From Lolium rigidum (taxonomy: Eukaryota > Streptophyta > Magnoliopsida > Poales > Poaceae): a DNA stretch of 64,000 bases. The translations under genes and the position numbers were made by a program. The stretch covers positions 59,936,033 through 60,000,032 of the forward strand of contig NC_061508.1 of assembly GCF_022539505.1 (NCBI RefSeq), written 5' to 3'. Of the stretch, positions 10,896-22,210 are shown piece by piece. The notes beneath the pieces are model-generated. The model was not told the DNA's origin. It saw nothing but the letters and a program-made list of their open reading frames with translations, and did not search any database. Positions within the stretch are counted from its first letter, which is position 1. Every line of letters starts with the position of its first letter.

Positions 10896-13147
10896 ATGGC
10901 CCGAGCGGACGTCGATGCCGAGTTCGGGGGACTGCCGGCGGCGCCGTACCGTCGGCGGATCATTGCCGACGAATTCTTCGACGACGACGGCAAGGCCAAG
11001 CGAACAGGCAAGAAATCGTATTCAACTCTCTGATATATCTCTTCTTTCGATGTAGTGATCTCGACCTGCTGCAAATCCCATTGTTTTACCGCACGCACAT
11101 CGAGTTCTGCGTCGGCGCGGCGACGAGACTAATCTCGAGTTTTTCTTTGATCTAATACACACGTTCATGAGACCCCCTCCACTTCTCATCAGAACATTAG
11201 CCTTAATTTGTTTTGCTCCAATATCTCAAAGTGGACTTGTTCTGACGGAAGTACTGAAACATATGAACTAGACATGGGTTTCTCGAAAATGTTCACTGTA
11301 ATTTGTTTTTCCTGACTCGTCTGATCGATTTCGTCTATCGAGCAGGAACGGTGTGGACGGCGACCGCGCACGTCATAACGGCGGTCATCGGCTCCGGGGT
11401 GCTGTCGCTGCCGTGGTCGACAGCGCAGCTCGGCTGGGTTGCCGGGCCGGGGACGCTGGTCGTCTTCGCCGTCATCACATACTACACCTCCGTGCTTCTC
11501 ACAGATTGCTACCGCAGCGACGATGCCGTGACCGGGAAGAGGAACTACACATACACGGAAGCCGTCGAGTCCTACCTAGGTAGACGGCAGGTCTGGTTCT
11601 GTGGCCTCTGTCAGTACGTCAATCTTGTTGGAACTGCAATCGGGTACACCATTACAGCATCGATCAGTGCCGCGTAAGTCTGACGACTCACTGTATAACT
11701 TTTATTTATTTTTCAGTTAATCGATCGATCTCATTGGTTTTGTTCTGTCGAACAGGGCTTTGTACAAGGCCAATTGCTTCCACAAGAACGGCCACTCTGC
11801 CGACTGCACCGTCTACACAACCATGTACATGGTTGTCTTCGGGATATCCCAGATCTTCTTCTCGCAGCTCCCCAACCTTAGCGAGATGGCTTGGCTGTCG
11901 ATCCTCGCCGCGGTCATGTCCTTCTCCTACTCGACTATCGGCGTCGGCCTCGCATTGGCGCAGACCATATCAGGTAAACGGAGAACCTTCCCAAGATATC
12001 AACGCATTAACGGGCTGGAGTTGTAACTAATCTCCTGAACGTTAGCATTAGGCGGCGCTCCCCCCCTTCTGCTTTTTCCTTTTTCTGAACTTATCTGTAT
12101 TTTCGTTATCTCTGTGATAATGGAAATTCGATCCCCCTGGTGGATCGTGTGGAAAAAAAAATCAACGCATTAATGCATTCCCGTTCCTTGGTAAAATACA
12201 GCTGTGAGTTTCGGCACTGTGTTTAATTACTTATTATTCCGATTGGCAGGTCCTACTGGCAAGACAACCCTTGGTGGCACTCAAATTGGGGTAGACGTTA
12301 GTTCGCCCGCCCAGAAGATATGGCTGACATTGCAAGCGCTCGGCAACATTGCATTTGCCTTCTCATACTCCATGGTTCTTATAGAAATTCAGGTATGCAT
12401 CGCATAAATGTTGACACATATCTTTTACTGTAAATTACTCCTAACAGAGTACGCTCTTAACTAGCTACTGCTGGTACTAATAGCTCATCTCTGGAAATGC
12501 AGGACACAGTGAAGGCGCCTCCGGCCGAGAATAAGACGATGAGGAAGGCCAACCTCATGGGCGTCTCCACCACCACAGCCTTCTACATGCTCTGTGGCTG
12601 CCTCGGCTACTCGGCCTTCGGCAATGCCGCACCGGGGAACATGCTCACCGGGTTCGGCTTCTACGAGCCCTTCTGGCTCATCGACTTCGCCAATGTCTGC
12701 ATTGTCGTGCACCTTGTCGGCGCCTACCAGGTGTACTGTCAGCCCATCTACGCCGCCGTGGAGAAGTGGGCCGCGGCCCGATGGCCGAGCTCAGACTTCG
12801 TCGTCCGACAGTACCCTGTCGCAGGTGGCAAGTTCAACTTCAACATGTTCAGGCTGGTCTGGAGGACGGCGTTTGTCATCGTGAGCACCGTCCTGGCCAT
12901 TTCGCTGCCCTTCTTCAACGATATCCTCGGCCTCCTTGGCGCGCTCGGGTTCTGGCCGCTCACCGTCTACTTCCCGGTGGAGATGTACATCAGCCAGAGC
13001 AAAGTGAAGAAGTACTCCAAAAAGTGGGTGGCTCTGCAGAGCCTGAGCTTCGTGTGCTTTGTGGTGACGGTGGCCGTGGCCGTCGCGTCTGTGGAGGGGA
13101 TCACCCTATCGCTCAAGAACTATGTGCCATTCAAGACGAAGATGTGA
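10896..13147 (+). CDS. Amino acid permease, AAP subfamily (5 exons, 481 aa)
   Basis: Proton-coupled amino acid importer of the plasma membrane (Aa_trans/AAAP family). My exon model is 10896-11007, 11346-11673, 11756-11973, 12250-12392 and 12503-13147. All phases join, giving 481 residues, the usual AAP length. A soluble N-terminus rich in Asp precedes the family signature RTGTVWTATAHVITAVIGSG (residues 36-55), followed by LPWSTAQLGWVAGP, GTAIGYTITASISA, ALGNIAFAFSYSMVLIEIQD (exon 4-5 junction) and NMLTGFGFYEPFWLIDFANV. About ten hydrophobic segments are visible and the C-terminus is short (NYVPFKTKM). Intron 1 uses a GC donor (ACAG|GCAAGA); the others are GT-AG. Conserved residues at every junction support the model. 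It looks intact. The nearest named relatives are AAP3/AAP6-type permeases, but the subgroup is not certain. It converges with the AVT1-type gene 3.3 kb downstream. Confidence 0.93.
11008..11345 (+). other. GC-AG intron 1 of the AAP gene
   Basis: The donor is ACAG|GCAAGA and the acceptor is CGAGCAG|GAACG. Joining them restores Arg-Thr-Gly-Thr-Val-Trp, which is conserved in AAP proteins. A GT donor at 11018 would put exon 2 out of frame. GC-AG introns are a minor but valid U2 class. Confidence 0.8.
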
Positions 13148-13529
13148 ACAAAATAGCTTAGTGTAGTCGGATTTCATTGGAGCTGTGTTTGATTGGCGAA
13201 ACCAAGTGGGATGTAAGAGAATAGTTTCAGATTTTGGGGTAACCCATATATATGTGCCTGGATAGCAAAATATATCAAATATATTCCACCCATATGTGGA
13301 ACCATGTTGTAATACCAATTTGGTGGAACTGTTCGATTCCTCCTCTCTGATTCTCTCCCTCTCTCCCCAAGTCACTTTCAGTGCAGTGTCATTTCATTAG
13401 AATTCGCTAAATAAATAACCACATTTGGTTCAAAATATTTCAGACGCTTCAGTTGCGACATTTAAAAAAAAAGTAAGTGATCAAAGTAATTCGCTCCCAA
13501 GGTCCTGGAGTCGGCGACCAATCACTGTG
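13148..13529 (+). other. 3' flank of the AAP gene
   Basis: It probably holds the 3' UTR. AATAAATAA at 13409-13417 is a possible polyadenylation signal. No ORF or repeat was recognised. Confidence 0.4.
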
Positions 13530-14346
13530 CATTGCCTAAGAGTAATGACCAAAGTGAACTATTGGACCCTTTCAGTGGCACTTGGGACGTGGGTCTAGTC
13601 CGTGATATCTTCTGTGATGAAGATGTAAGCACTGGTCTATCTATTCCAGTCTATGAGGATACTGAGGATGACTGGGCGTGGCATTTTGGTGATAAGGGCA
13701 TTTTCAGTGTCAAGTCTGCATATAAGTTGCAGAGAAATTGGCTGAAGTTCAGTTGGGACAGGAATAGAATTCGGATCCAATGCAGGCTTTTAAGTGGAAA
13801 GAGATCTGACGTGCTGAAATGCACACCAAAAGTCCGACAATTCTTGTGACCTATAACCTGCCGTTCCGTTTGAATCTGCAGCGCTGAGGGATGCACATTG
13901 ACCCCATTTGTCCACTCTGTTAGCGCCTGAATGAAGATGGTTATTACTTGTTTCTACGATGCAAAACTGTCAAACATTTGTGGCGAAACTTTGGTCTGGA
14001 AAAGATCCGCAAGAACATAGTAGAGTGCAGTGACCCGAAAGATGTCATTTCTCAAATTCTGCAGCTCAGAAGGGATCTGAAGTTGCGGACCATGGCTTTG
14101 CTTTGGTGGAGATGGAACGACAGGAACAAGGTAGTTTTAGGAGCGAAGGGCAACACCGATGTGAACTTGCTGCGACTGATCATTGAACTGTTGATGATTT
14201 CCACTAGTAACAGTTCTGAACTTGGGAGCGAGCGAGTGAAGCGACGGGTGCAGGTGCTGGATCGATGCAATATGTGTACGATGTCCATCAAGCTGAATCT
14301 GCCGCATGTCTCACTGGCTTCCAATGGTCAAGTTCCTGCGGTATAA
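13530..14346 (+). pseudogene. LINE fragment: C-terminal region of reverse transcriptase ORF (zf-RVT)
   Basis: The + strand encodes, in shifted frames, the distal part of a plant LINE ORF2. WAWHFGDKGIFSVKSAYKL (13674-13730) is the usual start of the zf-RVT region. Downstream is FLRCKTVKHLWRNFGLEKIR (13948-14010), and then LRTMALLWWRWNDRNKVVLG (about 14080-14142). The Cys-His zinc knuckle between them is damaged by a frameshift. The catalytic part of the enzyme is missing, so the copy is 5'-truncated and dead. No clear target duplication was found. Confidence 0.72.
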
Positions 14347-15111
14347 GCAAAGTTTAAGCTCATCCCAGCTAAATTCAGTAGTGCACATAAATTCAAATGA
14401 TTTTAAAATTCATTTTTAATTTTGAAATTTTGTTGAACTTTAAGAGAAATTTTTGGCACTTTGAATGAAATGCAAACTGAAATATACAAACTCATTGGAA
14501 CTTTAGTGATTTTTGTTGGGGGTGAAATATTTCCAAAACCGAGATTTAAAACCAACCAACTCGTCTGACAACATCTCCATGTTTTCAAACCTAGGCAGCA
14601 GCGAGGTGCCGGGTGCGTCGAGGCATCAAAGGAGGTGGCACATGGAGGTGACATCTCCATGTTCTACCAACCCCTACTTCCAAGGTCTTTGGACGCCACC
14701 TCCTCAAGCTCAGCAACACCTGCTACTTCACCCATTGGTCCAATGACGAGAGCCCGAGCCAAAAAAACACTTCAAGATGAGGTCAATTTATTCGTAAGCT
14801 CTCATGATATTCCCCTTTGCATGAATGGCTGGCTACCTCAAGCGGACGTGCTATGCATAATCAAGTGTGAGCCTCAAGCCTCGATGGACGAACGTGCACC
14901 AGTATCTTTGTTCGTCGTGGTCTAGGTGCTTCAGCTGTGGAGCACATATACATCATACAAATGACGTTGGAACAACAGGGTTTGACGCTTTGACCTGAAA
15001 ATTACAACTGGGACACATATCTGCACAACACTTAATTCTACAAAAAAAATGATGGAACTCTCAACTCTGTTCATCCATTAACAGAAGGAAGTAGCCACTG
15101 GCTAGACATCG
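14347..15111. other. Intergenic DNA between two LINE fragments
   Basis: No supported gene. At 14575-14662 the phrase GACATCTCCATGTT occurs twice (14570 and 14649), a short local duplication. An ORF at 14635-14925 (96 aa, with GPMTRARAKKTLQDEVNLF) resembles the hinge seen in some plant retroelement gag/pol proteins, but this is too short to assign. Confidence 0.35.
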
Positions 15112-15123
15112 GGCTATACATTT

Positions 15124-16180
15124 TTAAACATAAGGCTCGAGCAGAGCCCGGCTTTAAATTAATAAAGCCCCAACGGCAGAATTCATACATCATCCACAGA
15201 CACGACCAAGACGCGACAAGATGGAGGGATGCTCCACACAACCACAAGCACAGGTTACACGACCTGGACAATACAAGATACAAGGTGAACGGCCTAGCTG
15301 AACAGAAGGCAAGGCGACGCCCCAACGTCAAAGCCTGCCACCTAGAAACACCGGACGCCACCTGACTCCACTCGGCCCCAGAGGGGAGCACAAGACATTA
15401 GACACTATCATCTGATAGAAGCATGAAGAGCTCGGATCATGCCTATCACCAGCTCCACCGCTTGCCGGTCTCCTCTCCTAGCCAGAAGCTTCCAAGCCTG
15501 CAAGTAAACAGTCATTTTGTACAAGCCGTTAGCCGGGTTAGCAGGGAAACTACCCTCAATGGTGAATTTGTTTCTAACGTTCCAAAGAGACCAAAGAAGG
15601 GCAGCGCACGCCAACCAAAGGACTCTCCGAGTCTGGCCGACGTGGACGCGCATGTACCGAAAAATGTCGGCAAAGCACGAGGGGTTCCAAGAGCAACCAA
15701 GAAGGTCTCTGACCGCACTCCACATGAAGCGCGCCAGCGGACATCTAAAGAAGATGTGGTTGTTATCCTCCACCTCCAAGCACAGGGCGCAAGTACCATT
15801 GGATGGACCCTTACGTTTCCGGATATTGTCATTGGAGGGGAGTCGACGTTTCGATAACTGCCAGAGAAAGATACGGACTTTGAGTGGCACCTTGATCTCC
15901 CACACTATCCCATAGTGTTTGTGGGGAATGCCTTGGCATAAGCTCTTGTACAAAGATCGCACGGAGAACTTCCCATTTGGCTCCAAGGACCACGAAATCC
16001 GATCCGGGTTCCGACAGGTGGATGGTCTCCACCAGCCGGGCGACGTCGGAACGTGAGCCTACACTGGTTTCCCAGGAAGAGCGTGGCCACCGTGGCAAGG
16101 GGTTCCGACACAATGGCAAAGAGCCCCGGGAACTGGTCCTTGAGGGGGCCCTTCTCATGCCACCAATCCACCCAGAATCA
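15124..16180 (-). mobile_element. 5'-truncated LINE, minus strand, with perfect 12-bp target duplication
   Basis: The insert is flanked by GGCTATACATTT at 15112-15123 and 16181-16192. On the minus strand it encodes the end of a LINE ORF2 in broken frames: VDWWHEKGPLKDQFPGLFA at 16174-16118, then NGKFSVRSLYKSLCQGIPHK at 15978-15919, then a zf-RVT zinc knuckle CALCLEVEDNNHIFFRCPLA (15846-15787), then LWLACAALLWSLWNVRNKF. The right edge (16180) is the truncated 5' side. The left edge is the 3' end, with only a short A-rich tail (TTTAAAA). It lies in the 3' flank of the AVT1-type gene, on the same strand as that gene. Confidence 0.85.
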
Positions 16181-16409
16181 GGCTATACATTTCAATAATG
16201 TTTATAACATGATAGATAGTACAAGCAGTTTCTTCGGAATAAGTAAGTCTCCATTCCCAAGACCTTAGCCATTATTCCTATTCAGTCTTATGTGACCTAA
16301 ATTTCTATCTATATCTTGCCAGAGTATTATAGGTACAGAGCACAGCCATTATTTGCTGTACTAGAATAGGCTCCACATATGGTTCGTTCCACATCCTTGC
16401 TCATAAAAT

Positions 16410-18059
16410 TCATAAGCTCTGGAAGATCTGTTTCAGTGAACTGTAGGTGCCTACGACTACAACTCCTACCCCAACAATGATAATAGCCACGCAAACCACC
16501 TGCTCGAACCCCAGCTTTCTGCAAGTCCTGGATCTGATCTTCAGGTAGCAAGCACATGGCAGCAGCATCGTGGCAGTGCCGCTTAGCAATGAGCCGGTGA
16601 GCGCAACGGCGTAGGCGAAGAACGGCACGACAAGTGCCACTATGGTTGTGCTGACAACCAGCGCAGTCCTGATGGAGAGGCTGGCAGCTTTGTTCTTGCC
16701 AACATGGAGACTGTCCTCAATCGCCTCTGCTATTGGAGTGACCAGCAACGCAAACTTGGTGAACGGATTGATCAGCGTGGTGTAGATGGCGATGCTGGAG
16801 CTCAAATTCCTTGATGGCAGGTTGAGCGTAATTTGGGACATCAGCGAATCACCGTACATCAAGTACCCGATCACGCCCATCAGTCCATAGCCAAGAGTGC
16901 AGATGATGAAACAGAGGAGCAACACCTGGAATTGGAAAAATAGATACAAGACGTGTTACACACTGTGATGTCATTGATCTACAGCTTTCTGTTATCGGAA
17001 AGTTTGACAGGATTCCAGTTTCCAGAACTGAAGTTACCATTTGCAACTCCAATCAGTCAAAAAGGTTAAATTATGCTTTGACTAAGAGCATGAAAGGAAA
17101 AATTAACCATAATAGATGGACAGACTAAGATCAGTTTTAGTTTTCAACAGATGAGTAAGGTGCTACATAATGGTAATACACGCTTCCTGGTCAAACAAAC
17201 ACAAAAGATCAGTGAAAGAACTTCTTGTTTACTTACTGCTGGGAACATTTTTCTGTTACTCATTCCGGTGTATATCATGGGAAAAACTGCATGGCCACTG
17301 AAACAGAATGAATATAAGCTCATCGCAGTTGGAATACCGGCCCAGTTCAGAAGCACGCCTTTCTCATGGAAACCAATTCCATCAAATGCTCCCACCCATG
17401 CAACAGAGGCGATGAGAATGATGGAAGCCAAGATTCCTCCAACAGAGACATACGCAAGGGCATTCAAGCTCCGAAACCATGTCGTTGGCAAAACTAACAT
17501 GCTGAAAATCAGAACGAACCCTTGCTTGCCTCCAATCTTGAGTCCAGCGACATGGAACTTGACACTTGGAAATAATTTCTCCAGGTTATCACCCTCTAAT
17601 ATCATGAAATCAATTGCCACAAGGTACAGCTCCAGGTACATGAATATTGCAACTATGATTCTTCCTTTCCGGCCAAAAGCTAGCTCACCTATATCAGGAT
17701 ATGTCTTAACAAGGGAGCTTGAATCTATGCATCTTTGTAGGAGAATCCCAGTGTAGAAGCAGATAACAGCTATAGTTGTGAAGATAAGTACGCTCAACCA
17801 TCCTCCTTGAGACAATGCATAAGGAATGGATAATATTCCAACCCCTACAAAATAGAAAGTTAATACTGCAAGTTAGCTAGGTTAAAGAGCAGATATGAGA
17901 CAGAATGATTAATTGGATAGATATAGCGGACTTATCCAATCTGAAGCTTGAACAAGACAGAAAGAGCAGAAGAAACCTGAGAGAGCATTAACTCCATTGA
18001 AGCAAGTTTTGAAGAAGCTCGTCCCAGACTTTGGAGTACTGGCATCCATCACAAACTAC
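16410..18059 (-). CDS. Vacuolar-type amino acid transporter, AVT1-like (3 exons, 398 aa)
   Basis: Member of the AAAP/Aa_trans family related to yeast and plant AVT1, proton-coupled amino acid transporters usually placed at the vacuolar membrane. Exons on the minus strand are 18059-17987, 17844-17237 and 16925-16410. Phases join and give 398 residues. The N-terminus is short (MDASTPKSGTSFFKTCF) and leads straight into the family signature GVNALSGVGILSIPYALSQG (residues 19-38). Later landmarks are KTYPDIGELAFGRKGR, LYSFCFSGHAVFPMIYTGM, LGYGLMGVIGYLMYGDSLMS (exon 3) and the C-terminal GTYSSLKQIFQSL. About ten membrane segments are visible. Introns are GT-AG (17845-17986 and 16926-17236). Some AVT1 relatives have a longer soluble N-terminus; the short form is also common. 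Substrate cannot be read from sequence. No lesions were seen. It is convergent with the AAP gene. Confidence 0.92.
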
Positions 18060-18892
18060 AAGTGCTGTTGGACTACACCATGTTCATTACCTTGCCTTTT
18101 AAAGAGAAGGGTGGTGCATGAAGTTAGCATTAGCACTAGCACTAGCAAAGCACTTTCTTGTGATAATTGACTAGATGTCCATTTCTAAGAAAAGAAGGGA
18201 GATAAAATGCAAAAAATAAAGCACGGATCATTTATTGCATGGGCGACAAAGTGGATCTGTCCAATGTATGTTGAGTTTCAACAACAGATATGTACTGAAG
18301 CCTGAGAATCTGAAGATAAATATCCAGATATTAAGGAAGGAAACACGCTCATCCAAAATGCATGCAACAACCATGCTAAAAGCAGGGAAACACGTAAAGT
18401 TGCTCCGTCTTCTAATATGCTTGATTTGCCTTGGTCCAAATTATGCGAATAACTAAGATATTGATAGGACCAAACTTTTGAACATCTGCCTATATGCAGT
18501 CTGTTGTCCTTTCTTTTGGATTATAAAATACAGATATCTTTAAAGGTGGCCGTTAATTTGATACTTCCTAACTGTACGCAGGAATACGTGTGATGTCATT
18601 GTGCAAGAAGAATATTCTGCATAAACACCATGCTGTAATGTATATATATGAGTTCTCGGAGGTAGGAACAGTGATAGAAAATGCAGTTAGCTAAGAACTG
18701 TATACATTAGAGAGAGAAAATGGATATATACTGAAAAGACAAGCAATATCCTTCATAAGAAACTCTAACTTCCATTCGTAATTTTTTTTGAGGACTACCT
18801 TCATTCATAAATTATAATCCACAATGATATCATGACTACACTCTACAATTATTGAAAAAATAAATGTTAGTGAACATATATTACTGCAAATT
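18060..18892. other. Upstream region of the AVT1-like gene
   Basis: Promoter and 5' flank on the minus strand. CTTTAAAAGG (about 18098-18108, minus strand) is a weak TATA candidate some 40-50 bp from the start codon. The direct repeat GTTAGCATTAGCACTAGCAC lies near 18124-18143. No other gene was seen. Confidence 0.35.
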
Positions 18893-19020
18893 GGGACCCT
18901 CGTTGGTCAAGGTGGCGGCGACGTGATGTGTGCAGCCAAAAGACCTGGGTTCAATCCCCAGCCCTGGTGTGTACTCCTGAAGAGCATTGTGTCAGATAGA
19001 AATACTGACAATAATGAGCA
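18893..19020 (+). mobile_element. Possible tRNA-derived SINE fragment
   Basis: A Pol III-like head is visible: an A-box-like TTGGTCAAGGTGG (18903-18915) and, about 33 bases on, a B box GGTTCAATCCC (18948-18958) matching the GGTTCRANNCC consensus. The rest does not fold as a tRNA. The 3' end and target duplication are not clear. Confidence 0.4.
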
Positions 19021-20744
19021 CAAATGAATGAAGAAATCATGGAACGAGACTCTGGATTTGTATCGAAGATTACATAAGCTTAACCGTAACCCTGACTAGA
19101 TTGACTTCTCAACATATCATGCATACATTGCTATCCTCTACATTCAAAGATGTGGTCGAACATATATCTAGCACACTAATCTGATGTCATGCCATTATAT
19201 AAAGTGTAAAACAGAGAGAAGACCGAAATCGCAGCATCCAACAGAAACGTAAGTGAGAAAGGGATTATTCTCTTAAAGGAGCTGAAAAACTGGTTAATTG
19301 GTTAGGCAATAATGTTCCGAAATGACCTTCCTATGCAGGAAAGAGTAAGAACCCTGTACAGACAGAATAAAAACCGTGTTGAGCACTATATTTAATTATT
19401 ATTTAAATGATAAAACAGAATTATGAAGCACTATGTGCTTCATTTAAATCATTACATACCTGTACTAAGCAGACTGATGACAGAAGATGGTAGATGTGGC
19501 CAGAACCTGCTCATCTTTAATAATGACATGACACTTCCCACTATGTGATGTCTCCATTCTGATGGTAACAAAAGTTCAGTGCACCAAACAAATATGGAAA
19601 TGGCACAACCCTAAATATTTCTGCTACCGTGTTGCAGCTAGCCCTAGTGAATACATAAAACATCGCCGCTCCACTAAATTATGCCTATTCTGCAGCTGGT
19701 GGGAACATATCAAATAATGAGTGCCAAAAAATAATATAACATAATTCTTTGTTGCACGGTCTGTGGAGCAATAGCGTATTTATATCAAGCAGATGAAAAG
19801 CATACCACTTTATGAGATAATATTTAAGCCACATGGGTGTGCTCTTGAAAGGTCCTAGACCAAGTATATAAAACACATTTTCTGAAGATTCTAAACGTAA
19901 GCACTTGAAAAGTCATTCTCTGTTACTCATTGAACAATGAAAAATACAAGTGGTGTCCCAAAAGTAGATAACTACAGAATTTTTAACAACAAACCTACAT
20001 GAAATCCGGCGAAAATGTAGGGAGGGGGGATTTTATTTGTCCACTGGAAACACATCCTTTTTTTTGAAAATCCATAAAATATCAAGATATAGTGTATCAA
20101 AAAAATCATATAATTTCATGGACTTAGTAAACAATTACACATAAATTTATGTAAAAATTTAGAATCTTGATATATCATATTAGTTCCAATCATATCAAGA
20201 ATTCAGTATACAAGAAAGACAAGTTGACAATCTTAGCATATATGAGGAGTGCAAAGTATGGCAGTGTGCCTTTTCTGGTTCTTGATATCAGGATGAATTT
20301 CACATCTAAGTTACATTACATGTGTATCATGTAAAAAATCATACCATCCATGAATAATTAGTATTTTTTGAACATTTGCATCATTCACTTTTTGCCATTG
20401 GGGAGTGGACTCCCTTGGGCACCGATCAGTTCTCGAAAGTTGCTGGAGAGGGTTCTTCGTTAGAGATTAAGACCGGAGCATGAGAAAATCCATATTATAA
20501 GTTTTCCCATGCAGAGATTTGAAATTGATAGGTTCTAAAGCACTCCTAGGTGACACAAGAAATGACACATTGGTCTTTGTCATGGTAGCCTCCTGAGTCT
20601 TGTCTACCAGTAAAGTTAGTTCATGTGGTCCAACGTATATCCTATGGAATCTAAAAGTAAGGACAGATACAATCTCAGCGACCACAAGTTGTTAGTTGGG
20701 TACTTCCGCACGTATCAGCTCAGTATCACTTTGATCGTAAGTAA
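19021..20744. other. Intergenic AT-rich DNA
   Basis: No gene or complete repeat was recognised. The longest ORFs (under 75 codons) lack any recognisable motif. Confidence 0.4.
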
Positions 20745-20756
20745 AAGCTAAAGCAC

Positions 20757-22198
20757 CCCCGTTGTGGAGCTGCCCATACCTGGGCATTCCCCTCACCATC
20801 AGGCGTCCCACGAGAGCTCAGATGCAGCCCGTGATCGACCGTGTTGCGGCAAAACTGCCCACCTGGAAGGCGCACCTGATGGACAAGGCCGGGCGGCTGA
20901 AACTGATAAGGTCCGTGCTCAGTGCGATCCCCATTCACCAGCTCCTCGTCTACGCCCCGGACAAGAAGACGCTGCACCTCAGCGAAAAGATACAGCGAGG
21001 CTTCCTCTGGGCTGGGGCGCTGGGCGCAAGGAGGCCCATGGCGGCAACTGCCATGTGAACTGGGGCCGGGTTTGTCGTCCCATCGGCCGCGGCGTCCTAA
21101 ACCTGGACAAGGCTGGCATCGGTCTTCGCCTTCGCTGGCTTTGGTTCAGCCGAACGGACCCGAGCAGGGCTTGGTAGGGCCTTGACCTGCAATTCTCGGC
21201 CGTGGAACGCGCGCTGTTCTTTGCCTCGACGACCATGGCCCTCGGTGACGGACGCACGGCGTTATTCTGGGAAGATCGCTGGCTGGGCGGGCGCTCCATC
21301 AGCGATATTGCTCCCCACCTGTACACGTGCATCCCCAAATGCAGACGCCGCATCAGGACGATCGCTGACGGCCTGCTCAGCCACTCCTGGGCGCACGACA
21401 TCCACGACACGATTGGGATTCCAGAGATCGGCGAGTACCTACTGCTTTGGCGACAGCTCGAGCCCGTGGAACTATCCAACCAGGCCGACACCCTCACCTG
21501 GAAGTGGAACGACAGCGGAACCTACTCCGCCAAGTCCTGCTACAACGCCATGTTCCAGGGATCGACCCACTGCAGCGCCTGGAAGCTTACCTGGCGCACC
21601 TGGGCCCCCAGCGTGTCAAATTCTTCCATTGGTTAGCCAACCTGGACCAATGATGGACGGCCGCACGCCTGCAACGCCGGGGACTTCAGCACCACCCTCG
21701 CTGCCTCCTTTGTGATAAGGAGATGGAGTCCATGCAGCACCTCCTGACAGGATGCTGCTTCTCCCAGCAGGTTTGGTTCGAGGTTCTGGCCTGGTTGCGC
21801 GCTACCTGCAACCCCCCGGAACGTGATGACTCGCTCCAGACTTGGTGGCACAGAGCACGACGGACCTCCCCTACGCCCAGCCACAAGGGCCTGGCCTCCA
21901 TCACCCTGCTCATCCCCTGGATGCTTTGGAAGCACCGGCAACGATTGCGTGTTCAATGGAGCTCAACCTCCATCAGCACCGTCGTCAACAACATCAAGGA
22001 GGAGGCTGCCTTATGGGCAAGGGCAGGAGCGCAGGGGCTACGCCTGATCCTCCCTCAGACTTGGGATGTATCCCCCTGTTTTATCGCTTTTTGTTCCCTC
22101 TGTGTTGTATCGTCCCTTAGGGGGCATGTAACCGTAAACCTTCTTTCTATCCAATGAAATGAAACGCAAAGGCTTTTTGCGTTTTCTCGAAAAAAAAG
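20757..22198 (+). mobile_element. 5'-truncated LINE, plus strand, with perfect 12-bp target duplication
   Basis: The insert is flanked by AAGCTAAAGCAC at 20745-20756 and 22199-22210 and ends in an A-tract (CTCGAAAAAAAAG). It carries the distal part of ORF2 in three frames. First is the end of the reverse transcriptase (YLGIPLTIRRPTRAQMQPVI, KLPTWKAHLMDKAGRLKLIR, 20773-20912). A frameshift near 21040 leads to NWGRVCRPIGRGVLNL. Last is the zf-RVT part (LTWKWNDSGTYSAKSCYNAM, 21493-21552), followed by stop-broken remains to about 22050. The catalytic part is missing. The high GC of this block (about 60%) against the AT-rich flanks also marks it as inserted DNA. Confidence 0.88.
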
Positions 22199-22210
22199 AA
22201 GCTAAAGCAC

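Noticed and set aside
18893..18975. tRNA gene
   Set aside because: A and B boxes are present, but acceptor and anticodon stems do not form.
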